Assembly: GCF_003013475.1 (NCBI RefSeq)
Contig: NZ_PXZO01000001.1
Location: 310,001-374,000, forward strand
Reading direction: 5' to 3'
From: Brevibacillus porteri
GTDB lineage: Bacteria > Bacillota > Bacilli > Brevibacillales > Brevibacillaceae
Length of the DNA: 64,000 nt
Shown: piece after piece, positions 1 through 8,224 of the stretch
Position numbering within the stretch: position 1 is the stretch's first letter
Layout of the letters: every line of letters starts with the position of its first letter
The notes under the pieces: generated by a model
Told to the model about the DNA's origin: nothing
The model's input: only the letters and a program-made list of their open reading frames with translations
Database searches by the model: none
Made by a program: the position numbers and the translations under genes

Positions 1-340
1 CATCCTTCGTAGGGATACGCGCTGTCCCATACGCATGTACAGCGAGATAGTCCCATGTGGGAACCTGTTCACTCTCATACCAGCTTGACGAAATATAAGC
101 GTGCGGTCCTTGAAAAATAAGCAAAACATCCCTATTGTTATCCAAGGTTTTCTTCTGCATGTTTCCGTATGCGATGTGCCCAGTCGCATAGATTTTCCCT
201 TCCTCTTCACGAATTTCCAACGGAATGTGCGTAGCCAACGGGCGGTGTTGATCAACCGTAATCAATAAAGCAAACGGGTTAGACTTCATCATTTGAACTG
301 CCTCATCATGTTTCATCTGATATTGCTTAGGAATGTACAC
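1..340 (-). CDS. PaiB-like FMN-binding negative regulator (partial)
   Basis: The reading frame runs leftwards and leaves the window, so only the first 113 or so codons are present. The start is a GTG at 340, with AAAGGGTGG a few bases upstream. The protein opens with MYIPKQY, then has RPLATHIPLE and GHIAYGN segments and a WDYLAVHAYG segment. These are the usual hallmarks of the PaiB / FMN-binding split-barrel family. Family members are annotated as negative regulators or flavin-binding proteins; the actual role here is unknown. It is divergent from the MocR regulator at 443, and the two share a gap of about 100 bp that must hold both promoters. I infer co-regulation from that arrangement. Confidence 0.8.
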   Translation of the reverse strand, partial: MYIPKQYQMKHDEAVQMMKSNPFALLITVDQHRPLATHIPLEIREEEGKIYATGHIAYGNMQKKTLDNNRDVLLIFQGPHAYISSSWYESEQVPTWDYLAVHAYGTARIPTKD

Positions 341-442
341 AGTAACCACCCTTTCAACGTGTATTTGAACCAAGCGTATGATACAAACTGACATAAAAAA
401 AGATACAATAACAAACAAATATACATGTCAGGAGGGGTGGTA

Positions 443-1822
443 ATGAAAAATACCATTTTTACATTCAAAGATCATTCTCCTAAATACAAACAAATCTATG
501 AGAAATTTAAATCATTTATTGAACAAGGCGATATAAAGGCGGATGAGCTATTGCCCTCCATTCGTCAACTTGCAGATTCCTTACATGTAAGCCGTAATAC
601 AACATTAATGGCGTATGAACAACTTGTTGCTGAAGGATATATTCGTGGAGAGGGCCGAAAAGGTTATTTTGTAAATGAGTTAGAGCCTGTTTTATTTCAA
701 GAGGCTCGCAGTTCTTTTACTCACAAACAAACAGAGCAGGTATCACCTGTTCGTATAGATTTTCGAGCAGACGTCGTCGATCAATCGCATTTCCCTTTAA
801 AAACGTGGCGGAGGATTTCGAATCAAGTATTAACGGCAAAGGACAGCTTTCGGTACGGGGAACCTTTTGGTGAATGGAGCTTACGTGAGCAAATCGCAGC
901 ATATTTACTCCAGTCTCGTGGAGTGAAAACAGAACCAGATGCAATCATTATCGGAAGTAGTACCCAACAAATGCTTGTGTATCTCGGTCTTGTCCTGAAA
1001 CATGATTTTTCTAGCGTGATTGTGGAGGATCCTGGTTATGATGGCGCTAGGGAAGCTTTTCAATTAAATAGTTTTGCACTGGAAACAGTACCCGTTTATG
1101 AGACAGGTGCTGATTTCTCACACTTGGAACAAATGAAATCACGATTGATTTATGTGGCGCCGTCCCATCACAGTCCATATGGGGTAAGCATGTCCATTCA
1201 ACAAAGGCATACCCTTATTCATTGGGCAAAAAATAGGCAAGGATATATTATCGAAGACGATTATGATAGTGAATATCGCTATACTCAACAACCATTTCCG
1301 GCTCTCGCTTCCATCGATTCAACAAGGGTTATTTATCTCGGGAATTTCTCGAAGTGCTTTCTGCCAGGAATTCGTTTAAGTTATATGGTGTTGCCACAGC
1401 CGCTTATCAACCTTTATAAAAATCAATTCGCACATTTCGAGAGCACCACTTCACTACTTAGCCAATTCGCAATGGCGAAATTTATGGAAGAAGGGGAATG
1501 GAATCGCCATATTAAACGCATGCGCCTTGTTTATAAACGAAAAATGCAGCACTTCGTTTGTGAATTAAGGAAGCATTTCAAACAACATATTTCTATCATT
1601 GGCGAGCAGTCTGGATTGTACTTATTAGTCAAAGTACACGTGGAGCGTTCAGAAGAATGGCTCATTCAGCAAGCTTCCCTTCAGGGAGTGAAAGTCTATC
1701 CTACTTCACTTTTCTTCATTAAAAACAAAACCGATCATCCAATGATTAAGCTTGGTTTCAGTAATTTATCAAGTGATGAAATCCAACGTGGCGTGAAGCT
1801 CTTAAAAAAGGCTTGGTTATAA
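443..1822 (+). CDS. MocR/PdxR-type regulator (GntR HTH fused to class I aminotransferase fold)
   Basis: This is a 459-residue protein with an N-terminal winged helix (about residues 10-75; PSIRQLADSLHVSRNT) followed by an aminotransferase-like domain. The PLP site is visible: the EDDYDSEYRY stretch with the conserved aspartate, and GNFSKCFLPGIRL with the lysine expected to bind PLP. MocR proteins sense PLP or an amino compound and control a neighbouring operon. I chose ATG 443 because AGGAGGGGTGG precedes it at good spacing; the upstream in-frame ATG at 425 has no such site and would put the Shine-Dalgarno inside the gene. The divergent PaiB-like gene is the obvious candidate target. A large terminator follows. 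Confidence 0.85.
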   Translation: MKNTIFTFKDHSPKYKQIYEKFKSFIEQGDIKADELLPSIRQLADSLHVSRNTTLMAYEQLVAEGYIRGEGRKGYFVNELEPVLFQEARSSFTHKQTEQVSPVRIDFRADVVDQSHFPLKTWRRISNQVLTAKDSFRYGEPFGEWSLREQIAAYLLQSRGVKTEPDAIIIGSSTQQMLVYLGLVLKHDFSSVIVEDPGYDGAREAFQLNSFALETVPVYETGADFSHLEQMKSRLIYVAPSHHSPYGVSMSIQQRHTLIHWAKNRQGYIIEDDYDSEYRYTQQPFPALASIDSTRVIYLGNFSKCFLPGIRLSYMVLPQPLINLYKNQFAHFESTTSLLSQFAMAKFMEEGEWNRHIKRMRLVYKRKMQHFVCELRKHFKQHISIIGEQSGLYLLVKVHVERSEEWLIQQASLQGVKVYPTSLFFIKNKTDHPMIKLGFSNLSSDEIQRGVKLLKKAWL

Positions 1823-1946
1823 AATATTTCCCTTTTTCAGAAGGCCCTCATCTTTTAAGCACGGAAAACCACCCAAACTGGTAAGAGAAAAAAGAAGGAA
1901 TAAGCGAAAGTCTTTGGGATACCAACCGAAGCGCAATGGAAAAAAA

Positions 1947-2020
1947 GAAACCTGCCTTTAGCGTCCACCTCTGAGATACATCGCAGAGGCGCGACTTTGG
2001 ACGCGGGTTTCTTTTTTTTC
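1947..2020. terminator. Long bidirectional terminator
   Basis: The inverted repeat has paired segments GAAACC/GGTTTC, GCGTCCA/TGGACGC and CCTCTG/CAGAGG. It is flanked by an A-run on the left and a T-run on the right, so it can stop transcription from either side. It lies in the 342-bp gap between the MocR gene and amidohydrolase 1. I see nothing else in that gap apart from the second terminator. Confidence 0.75.
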
Positions 2021-2115
2021 ATGGAGCTGGGCAGGGATGCCCCCTTAGCAGGTAGCCCAAGAACTTGAGCGTTTTCTTCTTTTTTCTCTCCACCACCAAA
2101 GGCTCGATTTAGACC

Positions 2116-2150
2116 AAAAAAAAGGCTTCACTGAAAAATCAGCGAAGCCT
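2116..2150 (-). terminator. Terminator of amidohydrolase 1
   Basis: On the minus strand AGGCTTC pairs with GAAGCCT, followed by a run of eight T. It sits about 15 bases past the stop of the gene at 2165-3406. Confidence 0.8.
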
Positions 2151-2164
2151 ACATGTCCACATGA

Positions 2165-3406
2165 CTACTTTGTTTCTTCCATTCTCTCCAAAGCACCATG
2201 CACAATGTTCCCTTTAAACATAACAGCAGCCCGACGAGATTTTCTCGCAATCGCTTCCGCAGAGCAGGAGCTTTCTGCAAACACGATGCTTGCCTCGTCG
2301 CCAACCATTGGCCATGCAGGGTTGCCATCTTTATCGAGCGTTGTTTTTCCTCCGGTGATGAAGTACAACGATTGCACCAATGATTTCTCATCGACCCAAC
2401 GGTAGCGCTCGACCAGACGGTTTAGCTTATCCAGCATATCGCCTGTTCCATATGGCGACCACGAATCGTAGAATCCATCGTAACCAAGTGCGACATGTAC
2501 GCCTTTGGCATGAAGCATCGGAACAGGTGGCATGGCACGATTAATCGGAACTGTTGTCATAATCATCGTTCCCAGCTGGGACAATCGGTCTGCCATGTCC
2601 GAGCTTTCCTCCATCGACACGTCTCCGAGTGCAAAGGCATGACTGATCGCCATACGGTTCTGCCAGCCAGCTTCCTCGGTCAGATCGAGAAGTCTTTTGA
2701 TCGTATAAAAGCCGAGTGTCCCCGGATCATGCAGGTGAATATCGACATCCGCATCTGCTTCCACCGCAATGTCCATCATTTCACGCAAGGAGCCTTCCAA
2801 TTCATTGTCAATCCCAGCCGGGTCTAAGCCCCCAACCAGTGTAGCGCCTTCCTTCATCGCTTGTCTCATCAAGGAGCTTGCTTGTGTGCGCAGGAGCCCC
2901 TGCTGTGGGAAAGCGACGATTTCATATGTCAGGCGATCGCTGTATTCTTCCAGGGCTGCACGCACACCCTCCAGGTTTTTCAGCCCGATGTATGGATCGA
3001 TGTTGACGTGTGTGCGCACATGTGTGGCACCGCCTTTGATATGCCACTGGAGCATTGCTTGTGCGCGTTCTTTGGTCGTCCCAATCATCAGCGGCATTTC
3101 TTTTGCTTCGAACTCCAAGCGATCGATCAATTTTTTCGGAGGGAGGCAAGATTTCCAGGTTGCGCCCGCATACGTTTTATCCAGATGGTTATGCTTCTCG
3201 ACAAAAGAGGGGAGGGCTAATAAACCTTTTGCATCTTCTTGCGGTAAAGTGGTGTCGAGTGGTTCGCTCGCCGATACGATCTCTGCGATTTTGCCGTCTT
3301 CGATCTTCAAATGACAGATTTCTGAGATTGTGTGAAAGACGCCGTCGTCTCCTGTTTCAAATCCTTTATCGAGACGAACGTTGGTTAACCAAAAAGCTTG
3401 CATCAC
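2165..3406 (-). CDS. Amidohydrolase 1, cytosine deaminase (CodA)-like
   Basis: This 413-residue metal-dependent hydrolase aligns by eye with E. coli CodA. It has the HxHLDK metal motif (H72, H74), the AFPQ substrate-loop motif near 165, HLHD at 224-227, the third metal histidine in SHA at 256 and the catalytic aspartate at 310 in GYD. CodA has glutamate where D227 sits; the paralogue at 14338 keeps glutamate. Members of this group deaminate or hydrolyse N-heterocycles and related amides, and the true substrate cannot be read from the sequence. The start is GTG 3406 or ATG 3403, a few bases below AAGGGCTG. Its promoter carries the shared GTAAA repeats at 3493-3534. Confidence 0.8.
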   Translation of the reverse strand: MMQAFWLTNVRLDKGFETGDDGVFHTISEICHLKIEDGKIAEIVSASEPLDTTLPQEDAKGLLALPSFVEKHNHLDKTYAGATWKSCLPPKKLIDRLEFEAKEMPLMIGTTKERAQAMLQWHIKGGATHVRTHVNIDPYIGLKNLEGVRAALEEYSDRLTYEIVAFPQQGLLRTQASSLMRQAMKEGATLVGGLDPAGIDNELEGSLREMMDIAVEADADVDIHLHDPGTLGFYTIKRLLDLTEEAGWQNRMAISHAFALGDVSMEESSDMADRLSQLGTMIMTTVPINRAMPPVPMLHAKGVHVALGYDGFYDSWSPYGTGDMLDKLNRLVERYRWVDEKSLVQSLYFITGGKTTLDKDGNPAWPMVGDEASIVFAESSCSAEAIARKSRRAAVMFKGNIVHGALERMEETK

Positions 3407-3471
3407 TAGAAATCAGCCCTTTCTCTATATTGCATTTAGTGGATGAGAGTCCAGTCTAGCTATCTACGTTA

Positions 3472-3534
3472 ATTGTAGTGAATATTTCGAACAAGGATGT
3501 TCATCTTTTTTACTAGTTTTTGCATGATTTTTAC
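3472..3534 (-). promoter_or_regulatory. GTAAA-repeat promoter of amidohydrolase 1
   Basis: Read on the minus strand, GTAAA starts at 3534 and again at 3513, exactly 21 bp apart. The first is followed by TGCAA and the second by TGAAC at the +10 position. Thirty-six bases after the second GTAAA is TACAAT (3477-3472), a good -10 box. No -35 consensus is present. The layout matches four other promoters in this window. Confidence 0.65.
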
Positions 3535-3569
3535 GTATTGCTAGGAATCTTGCCTGTTTTCGAAAAGGA

Positions 3570-3632
3570 GTAAAGATTGTGCAAATACACGTAAAAGTTT
3601 TGAAACAAACTTTACAGAATATTTCCTATAAT
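3570..3632 (+). promoter_or_regulatory. GTAAA-repeat promoter of amidohydrolase 3
   Basis: GTAAA starts at 3570 and 3591, 21 bp apart, with TGCAA and TGAAA at the +10 position. Exactly 36 bp after the second repeat start lies TATAAT (3627-3632). The expected transcript start is near 3639, which supports the ATG at 3690 as the gene start. It is back to back with the matching promoter of amidohydrolase 1. Confidence 0.65.
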
Positions 3633-3689
3633 AACGAAGGATACAATGGAGTGAAGAGGCCGGAACGAGAAAGAGTAGGGAGGATCATC

Positions 3690-5159
3690 ATGAAAAAGAA
3701 AATAACCGCAAAATATGCCATCGGTTTTGACGGCGAAGATCATGTGATTATCACAGATGGGGAAGTCGTTTACGAGAATGACACCATTGTGTATGTGGGG
3801 CACCATTTTGATGGCGAGGTAGATGAAGTGATCGATGCTGGCAATGCAGTAGTCAGTCCGGGCTTCATTGACCTGAATGCGTTGGGGGACATTGATCACG
3901 ACATCGTACATCTGGAGCAAGCTTCTGCTAGAAACAAAAACATGCTTTGGTCGGAAGACTACTACCGCAAAGGCTACCATGAGGTAATGACCCCTGAGGA
4001 AGAGGCGTTCAAATCCCTTTACGCTTACAGCCAATTGATTCTAAACGGGGTAACGACAGCGATGCCGATTACATCGGTCTTCTACAAGCGCTGGGCGGAA
4101 ACGTATGAGGAGCTGGCAGCCGCAGCCGATCATGCAGGACGCTTGGGATTGCGTATGTACATGGGGCCGAGCTATCAATCCGGCATGCGTGTCGTGAAGG
4201 CAAATGGAGAGATCGAAGTACTGTGGAACGAAGCAGAAGGACAAGCAGGTCTGGAGCGAGCTGTACAATTTGTCAAAGATTTCGATGGGGCTCACAACGG
4301 ACTCATCCGTGGAATGCTGGCGCCAGAGCGAATCGAGTCACAGTCTGTAGAGAACTTGATCAACACAAAGCGCTACAGCGAGGAGCTCGGATGTCCTATC
4401 CGTCTGCATGCTGCACAAGGTCTCTATGAATATACGGAAATCCATCGTCGTCACAACCAATCACCGATTCAGTTCCTGAATGAGATCGGCTTCCTTGGAA
4501 AGAAAACGGCAATTCCGCACGCACATTTCATTCCAGACTTTAGTAAAGCGAAATTCGGAGAGGGAGACGATTTGGCGATCCTGCAAGAGACAGGTACGAC
4601 CGTGATTCACTGCCCGCTTGTAGTTGGTCGTCATGGCGAGGCACTCGAATCGTTTGCCCGTTACAAGCGTCGTGGCGTCAACATCGCGATTGGAACCGAT
4701 ACGTTCCCGCCTGACTTCATCCAAAACATTCGCACAGCCAGCATGCTTTCCCGCTTGGTGGAAGGCGATGTCGCAGATTCCAGCTACGCGGATATTTACC
4801 GTGCAGCGACATTGGGCGGAGCACGTTTCCTTGGCAGAGATGATCTGGGCCGATTAGCGCCGGGGGCAAAAGCAGATATCATTGCCATTGATCTGGACGG
4901 TTTCCACATGGGTGCGGTTGATGATCCAATCCGTACGATTATCACGTGTGGCTCAGGTCGTGATGTGAAGCTCTCCATCATCGCTGGACGCACCGTAATG
5001 AAAGACCGCCTCTTGCCAGGAGTTGATCTGGAAGAGATCAAAGAAAAGGGACAGCGCTACTTTGACAAAATGCGTCTGGGCTACGTCGAGCGCGACTATC
5101 AACAGCTGGGCGAAAAAGAGCTGTTCAAGCCTTCTTTCCCAATCGTGAGCAAACGATAG
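3690..5159 (+). CDS. Amidohydrolase 3 (ATZ/TRZ chlorohydrolase-like) with altered metal motif
   Basis: This 489-residue protein has the amidohydrolase fold signature: a PGFIDL strand end, LHAAQ, HAHF and a GTDTFPPD segment, and a C-terminal GAKADIIAID composite-domain motif. The usual HxH pair after PGF(I/V) is replaced by DLNALGDIDH, so at least one classical metal ligand is missing or shifted. I recall a subfamily called chlorohydrolase family with a similar change, but I cannot verify that. The start at 3690 has GGGAGG about 5 bases upstream; a longer frame from 3579 lacks a ribosome site and begins upstream of the predicted promoter start. It is divergent from amidohydrolase 1, and a terminator follows. 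Confidence 0.75.
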   Translation: MKKKITAKYAIGFDGEDHVIITDGEVVYENDTIVYVGHHFDGEVDEVIDAGNAVVSPGFIDLNALGDIDHDIVHLEQASARNKNMLWSEDYYRKGYHEVMTPEEEAFKSLYAYSQLILNGVTTAMPITSVFYKRWAETYEELAAAADHAGRLGLRMYMGPSYQSGMRVVKANGEIEVLWNEAEGQAGLERAVQFVKDFDGAHNGLIRGMLAPERIESQSVENLINTKRYSEELGCPIRLHAAQGLYEYTEIHRRHNQSPIQFLNEIGFLGKKTAIPHAHFIPDFSKAKFGEGDDLAILQETGTTVIHCPLVVGRHGEALESFARYKRRGVNIAIGTDTFPPDFIQNIRTASMLSRLVEGDVADSSYADIYRAATLGGARFLGRDDLGRLAPGAKADIIAIDLDGFHMGAVDDPIRTIITCGSGRDVKLSIIAGRTVMKDRLLPGVDLEEIKEKGQRYFDKMRLGYVERDYQQLGEKELFKPSFPIVSKR

Positions 5160-5176
5160 CCTGAACAAATAAGAAG

Positions 5177-5214
5177 AAGCACAATCTGCTAGAAACGGCG
5201 GATTGTGCTTTTTT
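5177..5214 (+). terminator. Terminator of amidohydrolase 3
   Basis: AGCACAATC pairs with GATTGTGCT across a short loop and is followed by six T. It lies between two convergent genes. Confidence 0.85.
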
Positions 5215-5217
5215 CAC

Positions 5218-6000
5218 TTACCGGATGAACCCGCCTTCGGAATGCATAATCTGTCCGGTAATCCACTCCGCTTCGTCACTTGCCAGAAAAGCGACAAGAC
5301 GCGCTGCATCCTCGGGCTGTCCAATCCGTCCCAAAGGAAATCGTTGCAAAATGTTTTGCTTGATTTCGTCGTTCATCCAGCCTGAGTCGGTAGGCCCGGG
5401 ATTTACAGCGTTGACCGTAATCCCTCGCGTAGCTACTTCGGCAGCAAGTGTCGTCGTCAGGGCATCCACGGCTCCTTTTGTTGCGGCATACGCGATCTCA
5501 CCGACCATCGCGCCTTTGGACTGACCAGATGTCATGTTGATGATTCGGCCTCCGCGTTGTTGAGAGAAGCGACGTGCAAATTCCACACTGAGCATTGTGG
5601 TTGCCCGCACATTGATGGCATAATGTGCGTCCAAACTGGCGATATCCAGTGCCTCGTAGCCGTCATTTGTGGAGTAGCAAGCGTTGTTGATGAGGATGCT
5701 TGGTTCGCCCAGTTGTGCTGTAGCTGCGTCGAGCACCTTCTTGTGGGCATCAGGCAGTGACAGGTCGATCTCGATTCCCGCACATCTGACTCCGTAGCGT
5801 CTGATCTCTTCCTGCAAGATGGCGGGTTCATCCTTTTGAATCCCATGCGCCATGGATTGGTCATAGGCGGTCCAATACGTATGGAAAATATCGGCGCCGT
5901 GTGAGGCCAGCATTTTACAGATAGCAGCCCCAATCCCTTGGAGGCGGCTGGCTCCTGTTACGATGGCAATTTTTCCGTGCAAGCGAAGGTGTGTGCTCAT
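5218..6000 (-). CDS. Short-chain dehydrogenase/reductase (FabG-like)
   Basis: This is a 260-residue classical SDR with an NAD(P)-binding TGASRLQGIG loop near residue 15, NNA near 106, a catalytic serine in MTSGQS and the YAATK catalytic Tyr-Lys pair. The C-terminal segment VNPGPTDSG and the closing GGF are typical of FabG-like oxidoreductases. An insert after the cofactor loop (around TYWTAYDQS) resembles the 3-oxoacyl reductase-like SDRs of bacilli. The substrate is unknown. The start at 6000 follows GAGGAGGG at good spacing. It is convergent with amidohydrolase 3 and divergent from ilvE. Confidence 0.85.
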   Translation of the reverse strand: MSTHLRLHGKIAIVTGASRLQGIGAAICKMLASHGADIFHTYWTAYDQSMAHGIQKDEPAILQEEIRRYGVRCAGIEIDLSLPDAHKKVLDAATAQLGEPSILINNACYSTNDGYEALDIASLDAHYAINVRATTMLSVEFARRFSQQRGGRIINMTSGQSKGAMVGEIAYAATKGAVDALTTTLAAEVATRGITVNAVNPGPTDSGWMNDEIKQNILQRFPLGRIGQPEDAARLVAFLASDEAEWITGQIMHSEGGFIR

Positions 6001-6089
6001 ACATATCCCTCCTCATTCTGTCCCTATACATTCTTTTCGGGGTACCTATTCCTTTTATCCTGCCTACGAAGAAAAAAATCGATCACGAA

Positions 6090-6104
6090 AATTTTGCGAA
6101 GTTT
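6090..6104. promoter_or_regulatory. Possible CodY-like box upstream of ilvE
   Basis: AATTTTGCGAAGTTT matches 11 of 15 positions of the CodY consensus as I remember it. Its position 128 bp upstream of a branched-chain aminotransferase gene makes biological sense, since CodY responds to branched-chain amino acids. Four mismatches mean this could be chance in AT-rich DNA. Confidence 0.25.
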
Positions 6105-6231
6105 TCGCTAAATAACCATAAATTGTAGGGGTAGCAGAAACTTACGCTGGAAATCATGCAAAATTGTTGCTATTTTGTATATATAGGAAGTTGTTCAAAT
6201 AGTGGATTTAATACTAAGGGAGATGTAGAAG

Positions 6232-7305
6232 ATGGAGTGTCAGTTAACAATTACCCGGACAGAACAGAAAAAAGAGAAACCAGCTTCTGACAAGCTGGGG
6301 TTCGGTGTTCATTTTACCGATCATATGTTCACCATGGATTATACAGAAGGTAAAGGATGGCATGATCCACAAATCGTCCCATACTCTCCGCTGACATTGG
6401 ACCCGGCAGCAATGGTTTTCCATTACGGGCAAGCTGTATTTGAGGGCTTGAAAGCTTATCGCAATGAAGAGGGCAAGGTTAGCTTGTTCCGACCTGATCA
6501 AAATTTCAAGCGTATGAACCGTTCACTGGAGCGTATGAGCATGCCGTTGATCGACGAGGATTTCATGGTCGAGGCATTGAAACAGCTGGTAGCGGTAGAT
6601 AAAGAATGGATTCCAACAGAAAGCGGACAGTCTCTCTACATTCGTCCCTTCGTAATTGCGACAGAGCCATGCTTTGGTGTGCGCGCTTCGCATACGTACA
6701 AATTGGTGATCGTGTTGTCGCCAGTTGGAGCGTACTACGCGGGTGGCATGAAGCCTGTGAAAATTTACGTAGAAAACAACTACGTTCGTGCGGTAAGAGG
6801 CGGAACAGGAAACGCAAAAGTGGCAGGTAACTACGCAGGCGGTCTGAAAGCACAAGTAGAAGCAAAAGAAAAAGGCTATGAGCAAGTGCTGTGGCTCGAT
6901 GGTGTAGAGAATAAATATATTGAAGAAGTAGGCAGCATGAACGTGTTCTTCAAGGTAAAAGGGGAAGTGTGGACCCCAGCATTGAACGGCAGCATTCTCG
7001 AGGGTATCACGAGAGATTCGACCATCCAATTGCTCAAGGACTGGGGAATTCCAGTCGTAGAGAAGCGGATTTCCATGGAAGACCTGCATACCGCTTACGT
7101 CAACGGTGAGTTGGAAGAAGCATTCGGTACCGGAACAGCGGCTGTTATTTCCCCAGTCGGTGATCTGAACTGGAATGGACATCAGATGATCATTAACGGT
7201 GAAAAAACCGGGGAATTGACAACGAGACTGTACGATGAGATGACAGGAATCCAGTACGGTGAGCGTGAAGACAAGTTTGGCTGGTCTGTAGAAGTGACAG
7301 AATAA
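6232..7305 (+). CDS. ilvE: Branched-chain amino acid aminotransferase
   Basis: This is a 357-residue fold-type IV PLP enzyme that interconverts leucine, isoleucine and valine with their 2-oxo acids. Visible motifs are FEGLKAYR near 68, the [11 protein letters not shown] segment near 195 with the PLP lysine, and [10 protein letters not shown] and FGTGTAA in the cofactor-binding half. Length and motifs fit the long (about 355 aa) ilvE group of bacilli. ATG 6232 lies 10 bases after AAGGGAG. It stands alone, 39 kb from the ilv-leu operon, with its own terminator. A weak CodY-like box lies upstream. Confidence 0.93.
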   Translation: MECQLTITRTEQKKEKPASDKLGFGVHFTDHMFTMDYTEGKGWHDPQIVPYSPLTLDPAAMVFHYGQAVFEGLKAYRNEEGKVSLFRPDQNFKRMNRSLERMSMPLIDEDFMVEALKQLVAVDKEWIPTESGQSLYIRPFVIATEPCFGVRASHTYKLVIVLSPVGAYYAGGMKPVKIYVENNYVRAVRGGTGNAKVAGNYAGGLKAQVEAKEKGYEQVLWLDGVENKYIEEVGSMNVFFKVKGEVWTPALNGSILEGITRDSTIQLLKDWGIPVVEKRISMEDLHTAYVNGELEEAFGTGTAAVISPVGDLNWNGHQMIINGEKTGELTTRLYDEMTGIQYGEREDKFGWSVEVTE

Positions 7306-7325
7306 TCACGCCAGTAACACAAGAG

Positions 7326-7368
7326 GCATAGCCTTCTCTTTATCGGAAGAGGGCTATGCTTTTTTTGA
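7326..7368 (+). terminator. Terminator of ilvE
   Basis: GCATAGCC pairs with GGCTATGC and is followed by seven T. Confidence 0.85.
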
Positions 7369-7398
7369 TCGTGTAGGAAAGTTCAATCACTTCATCTC

Positions 7399-7446
7399 TT
7401 GACAGGGGGTTGTGTAAAATACTACCATTTGTGGTAATACCACAAA
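7399..7446 (+). promoter_or_regulatory. Promoter and palindromic operator of the FadR-like gene
   Basis: TTGACA (7399-7404) is followed 18 bp later by TACCAT (7423-7428) as a fair -10. Overlapping this is a perfect palindrome TTTGTGGT-AAT-ACCACAAA (7428-7446). Its core TGGTnnnACCA has the same form as the FadR operator core of E. coli as I recall it. An operator on the -10 and start site suggests autorepression. Confidence 0.65.
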
Positions 7447-7482
7447 AAATGGTTGTAGGACCATTATTGCGGGGAGGCGACA

Positions 7483-8199
7483 ATGACAGCGGAGAAAAAA
7501 GGGGGAAAGAAAGAACGCTCGTCGGATCAAATTGAGATGAAATTAATCAAGGCAATTTTGACCCGAGAGTATTCTACAGGAGGTACGCTACGGCCGGAAC
7601 GGGAGTTGGCAGAATACTACGGGGTAGGTCGGCCAACCGTTAGAGAAGCACTGCAACGCTTGGAAAGAGATGGCTGGATCACTGTGAGGAAAGGACATCC
7701 GGCAATTGTCAACGATTATTGGCATCAAGGCAATATAATGACCCTTGTCCATATCATTCAAAACCAAGACGATGTTACGGATGAGTTTATTTCGCACTTG
7801 CTGGAACTGCGGATATCGTTGGCGCCTGTTTACATTCGTAACGCAGTTGCTGCTCATCAGCCGAAGGTAGTCGCATTGCTTGCTAATCTCGATCAACTGA
7901 AACCTGATGCTGATTCTTATGCAGCGTTTGACTGGGAGCTGCAGAAAAATCTGACGAGACTTTCCCCAAATCCTATCTATTTACTGATTGTAAACAGTTT
8001 TGATTCCTTTTACCTAAATATGGCACGAAAGTATTTTTCTATCCGGGAACACCGCGAGGCATCTTGGCACTATTACCATGAACTGTTGAACGTCACTTTA
8101 CAGGGGGATTTCATCGAAGCAGAGCGTGTAGCCAGAAAGGCAATGGAAAAAAGTTTGGAGCTGTGGAGAAACCCAACCGTGATGGAACAAGGTAAGTGA
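7483..8199 (+). CDS. FadR-like GntR regulator with acyl-CoA-sensing domain
   Basis: This 238-residue protein has an N-terminal winged helix (about residues 20-75; RPERELAEYYGVGRPTVREAL) and a C-terminal helical domain. That domain matches E. coli FadR by eye over its whole length: NPIYLLIVN, then a Y, RKYFS, YYHELL and a closing SLELW, all in register with the E. coli protein. Total length is also almost the same (239 aa in E. coli, from memory). FadR_C domains bind long-chain acyl-CoA. Bacilli normally use a TetR-type FadR, so this is unusual. ATG 7483 follows GGGGAGGCGAC. The next gene, 25 bp away, encodes a fatty acid hydroxylase-type protein and is probably co-transcribed. Confidence 0.8.
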   Translation: MTAEKKGGKKERSSDQIEMKLIKAILTREYSTGGTLRPERELAEYYGVGRPTVREALQRLERDGWITVRKGHPAIVNDYWHQGNIMTLVHIIQNQDDVTDEFISHLLELRISLAPVYIRNAVAAHQPKVVALLANLDQLKPDADSYAAFDWELQKNLTRLSPNPIYLLIVNSFDSFYLNMARKYFSIREHREASWHYYHELLNVTLQGDFIEAERVARKAMEKSLELWRNPTVMEQGK

Positions 8200-8224
8200 A
8201 GGAACACAAGAGGAGGGCGTTCTG

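Noticed and set aside
3579..3689. Upstream extension of amidohydrolase 3 to 3579
   Set aside because: The segment lies across the predicted promoter, lacks a ribosome site, and adds residues unlike the family.
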